Assembly (NCBI GenBank): GCA_963836015.1
Contig: CAWIIF010000015.1
Span: 806,001-870,000, forward strand
Direction: 5' to 3'
DNA from: CAWCDJ01 sp963836015
GTDB lineage: Bacteria; Acidobacteriota; Terriglobia; Bryobacterales; Bryobacteraceae
DNA: 64,000 nucleotides
Shown here: positions 63,812 through 64,000 of the stretch, piece after piece
Layout of the letters: each line of letters starts with the position of its first letter
How positions within the stretch are numbered: position 1 is the stretch's first letter
The notes under the pieces: generated by a model
What the model was told of the DNA's origin: nothing
The model's input: only the letters and a program-made list of their open reading frames with translations
Databases searched by the model: none
Translations under genes and position numbers: made by a program

Positions 63812-64000
63812 CTAACGAATATAGGCGTACGCGGGGTAGCGCGCGACCAGCGCCGACTTCAACGCCGCGGGCAGGCCGGTGGCCGGCGCGGCGGTCTTGA
63901 TGGTGCGGGCGATTGTGGATTTCTTCGGATCCGAGAAGGTCCAGACGATCTCGATCTCAACGTGGTAGATGGCCGAGAAGTCGCGGATCAGGTAGATCTC
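63812..64000 (-). CDS. C-terminal part of a gene cut by the window edge
   Basis: The minus strand is open from the edge to TAG at 63812-63814, 62 codons: EIYLIRDFSAIYHVEIEIVW, then TFSDPKKSTIARTIK and a tail ARYPAYAYIR. It looks like a beta-strand-rich end of a real protein, perhaps a small exported domain. It is convergent with the PQQ dehydrogenase, four bases from its end. No family recognised. Confidence 0.5.
   Translation of the reverse strand, partial: EIYLIRDFSAIYHVEIEIVWTFSDPKKSTIARTIKTAAPATGLPAALKSALVARYPAYAYIR

Overview
The window looks like a high-GC soil Acidobacterium of the Solibacter/Bryobacter type. This rests on family content, not on a marker gene: an ADOP-type duplicated permease (12891-15287), a beta-propeller-repeat protein with a Solibacter-type C-terminal domain (58149-60836), many secreted glycoside hydrolases, Tat-exported sugar enzymes, a PEP-CTERM protein, a cytochrome/PQQ dehydrogenase, and ECF sigma factors paired with zinc-finger/TPR proteins. 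There is no prophage, insertion sequence or CRISPR array. One tRNA (Phe) is present.

Layout. 0-5.2 kb: a tight operon for bacterial ceramide synthesis (DUF3047 protein, CerR-like reductase, PAP2/inositol-phosphorylceramide-synthase-like protein, bCerS-like acyltransferase, serine palmitoyltransferase). 5.3-7.1 kb: a GH2 enzyme with a possible leaderless promoter, then a decayed oxidoreductase gene. 7.6-12.9 kb: hoxEFUYH plus the maturation protease, a group 3d bidirectional NiFe hydrogenase; hoxF carries a frameshift. 12.9-21.2 kb: ADOP permease, GH3 and GH78 (rhamnosidase).

21.2-29.9 kb (all minus strand): the most unusual region. Two paralogous ECF sigma genes flank an operon coding for a zinc-finger/transmembrane/TPR putative anti-sigma protein, a TPR-CHAT (caspase-like) protein, an unknown 284-residue protein and a trypsin-like protease. 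The anti-sigma and CHAT frames overlap and meet at a run of ten A containing the slippery heptamer A AAA AAG. Both sigma genes have the same palindrome, TCCAC-N4-GTGGA, lying over a GTG start codon. I read this as a candidate protease-controlled sigma-factor switch.

30.3-37.9 kb (minus): a sugar operon (GH2, cupin phosphoglucose isomerase, ROK kinase, long mannose-6-phosphate isomerase-like protein, second cupin isomerase, sugar porter). 38.0-45.3 kb (plus), divergent from it: GH95-like enzyme, SDR, APH-fold kinase, a divergent enolase paralogue and an IlvD/Edd sugar-acid dehydratase. 45.3-50.5 kb: loosely packed DNA with gene remnants, a YdcF-like protein, a hybrid histidine kinase, a PEP-CTERM protein and a membrane protein. 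50.5-57.0 kb (minus): tRNA-Phe, class I fumarase, HlyD-like adaptor, aldo/keto reductase, CoA-transferase, alanine dehydrogenase and a cNMP-binding protein. 57.1-64 kb: Tat-exported TIM-barrel sugar isomerase, repeat protein with two compensating frameshifts, glycine-zipper peptide, PQQ dehydrogenase and a partial gene at the edge.

Three single-base frameshifts (near 9530, 59576 and 59786) suggest residual indel errors, so indel-dependent conclusions, including the A10 site, need confirmation from reads.
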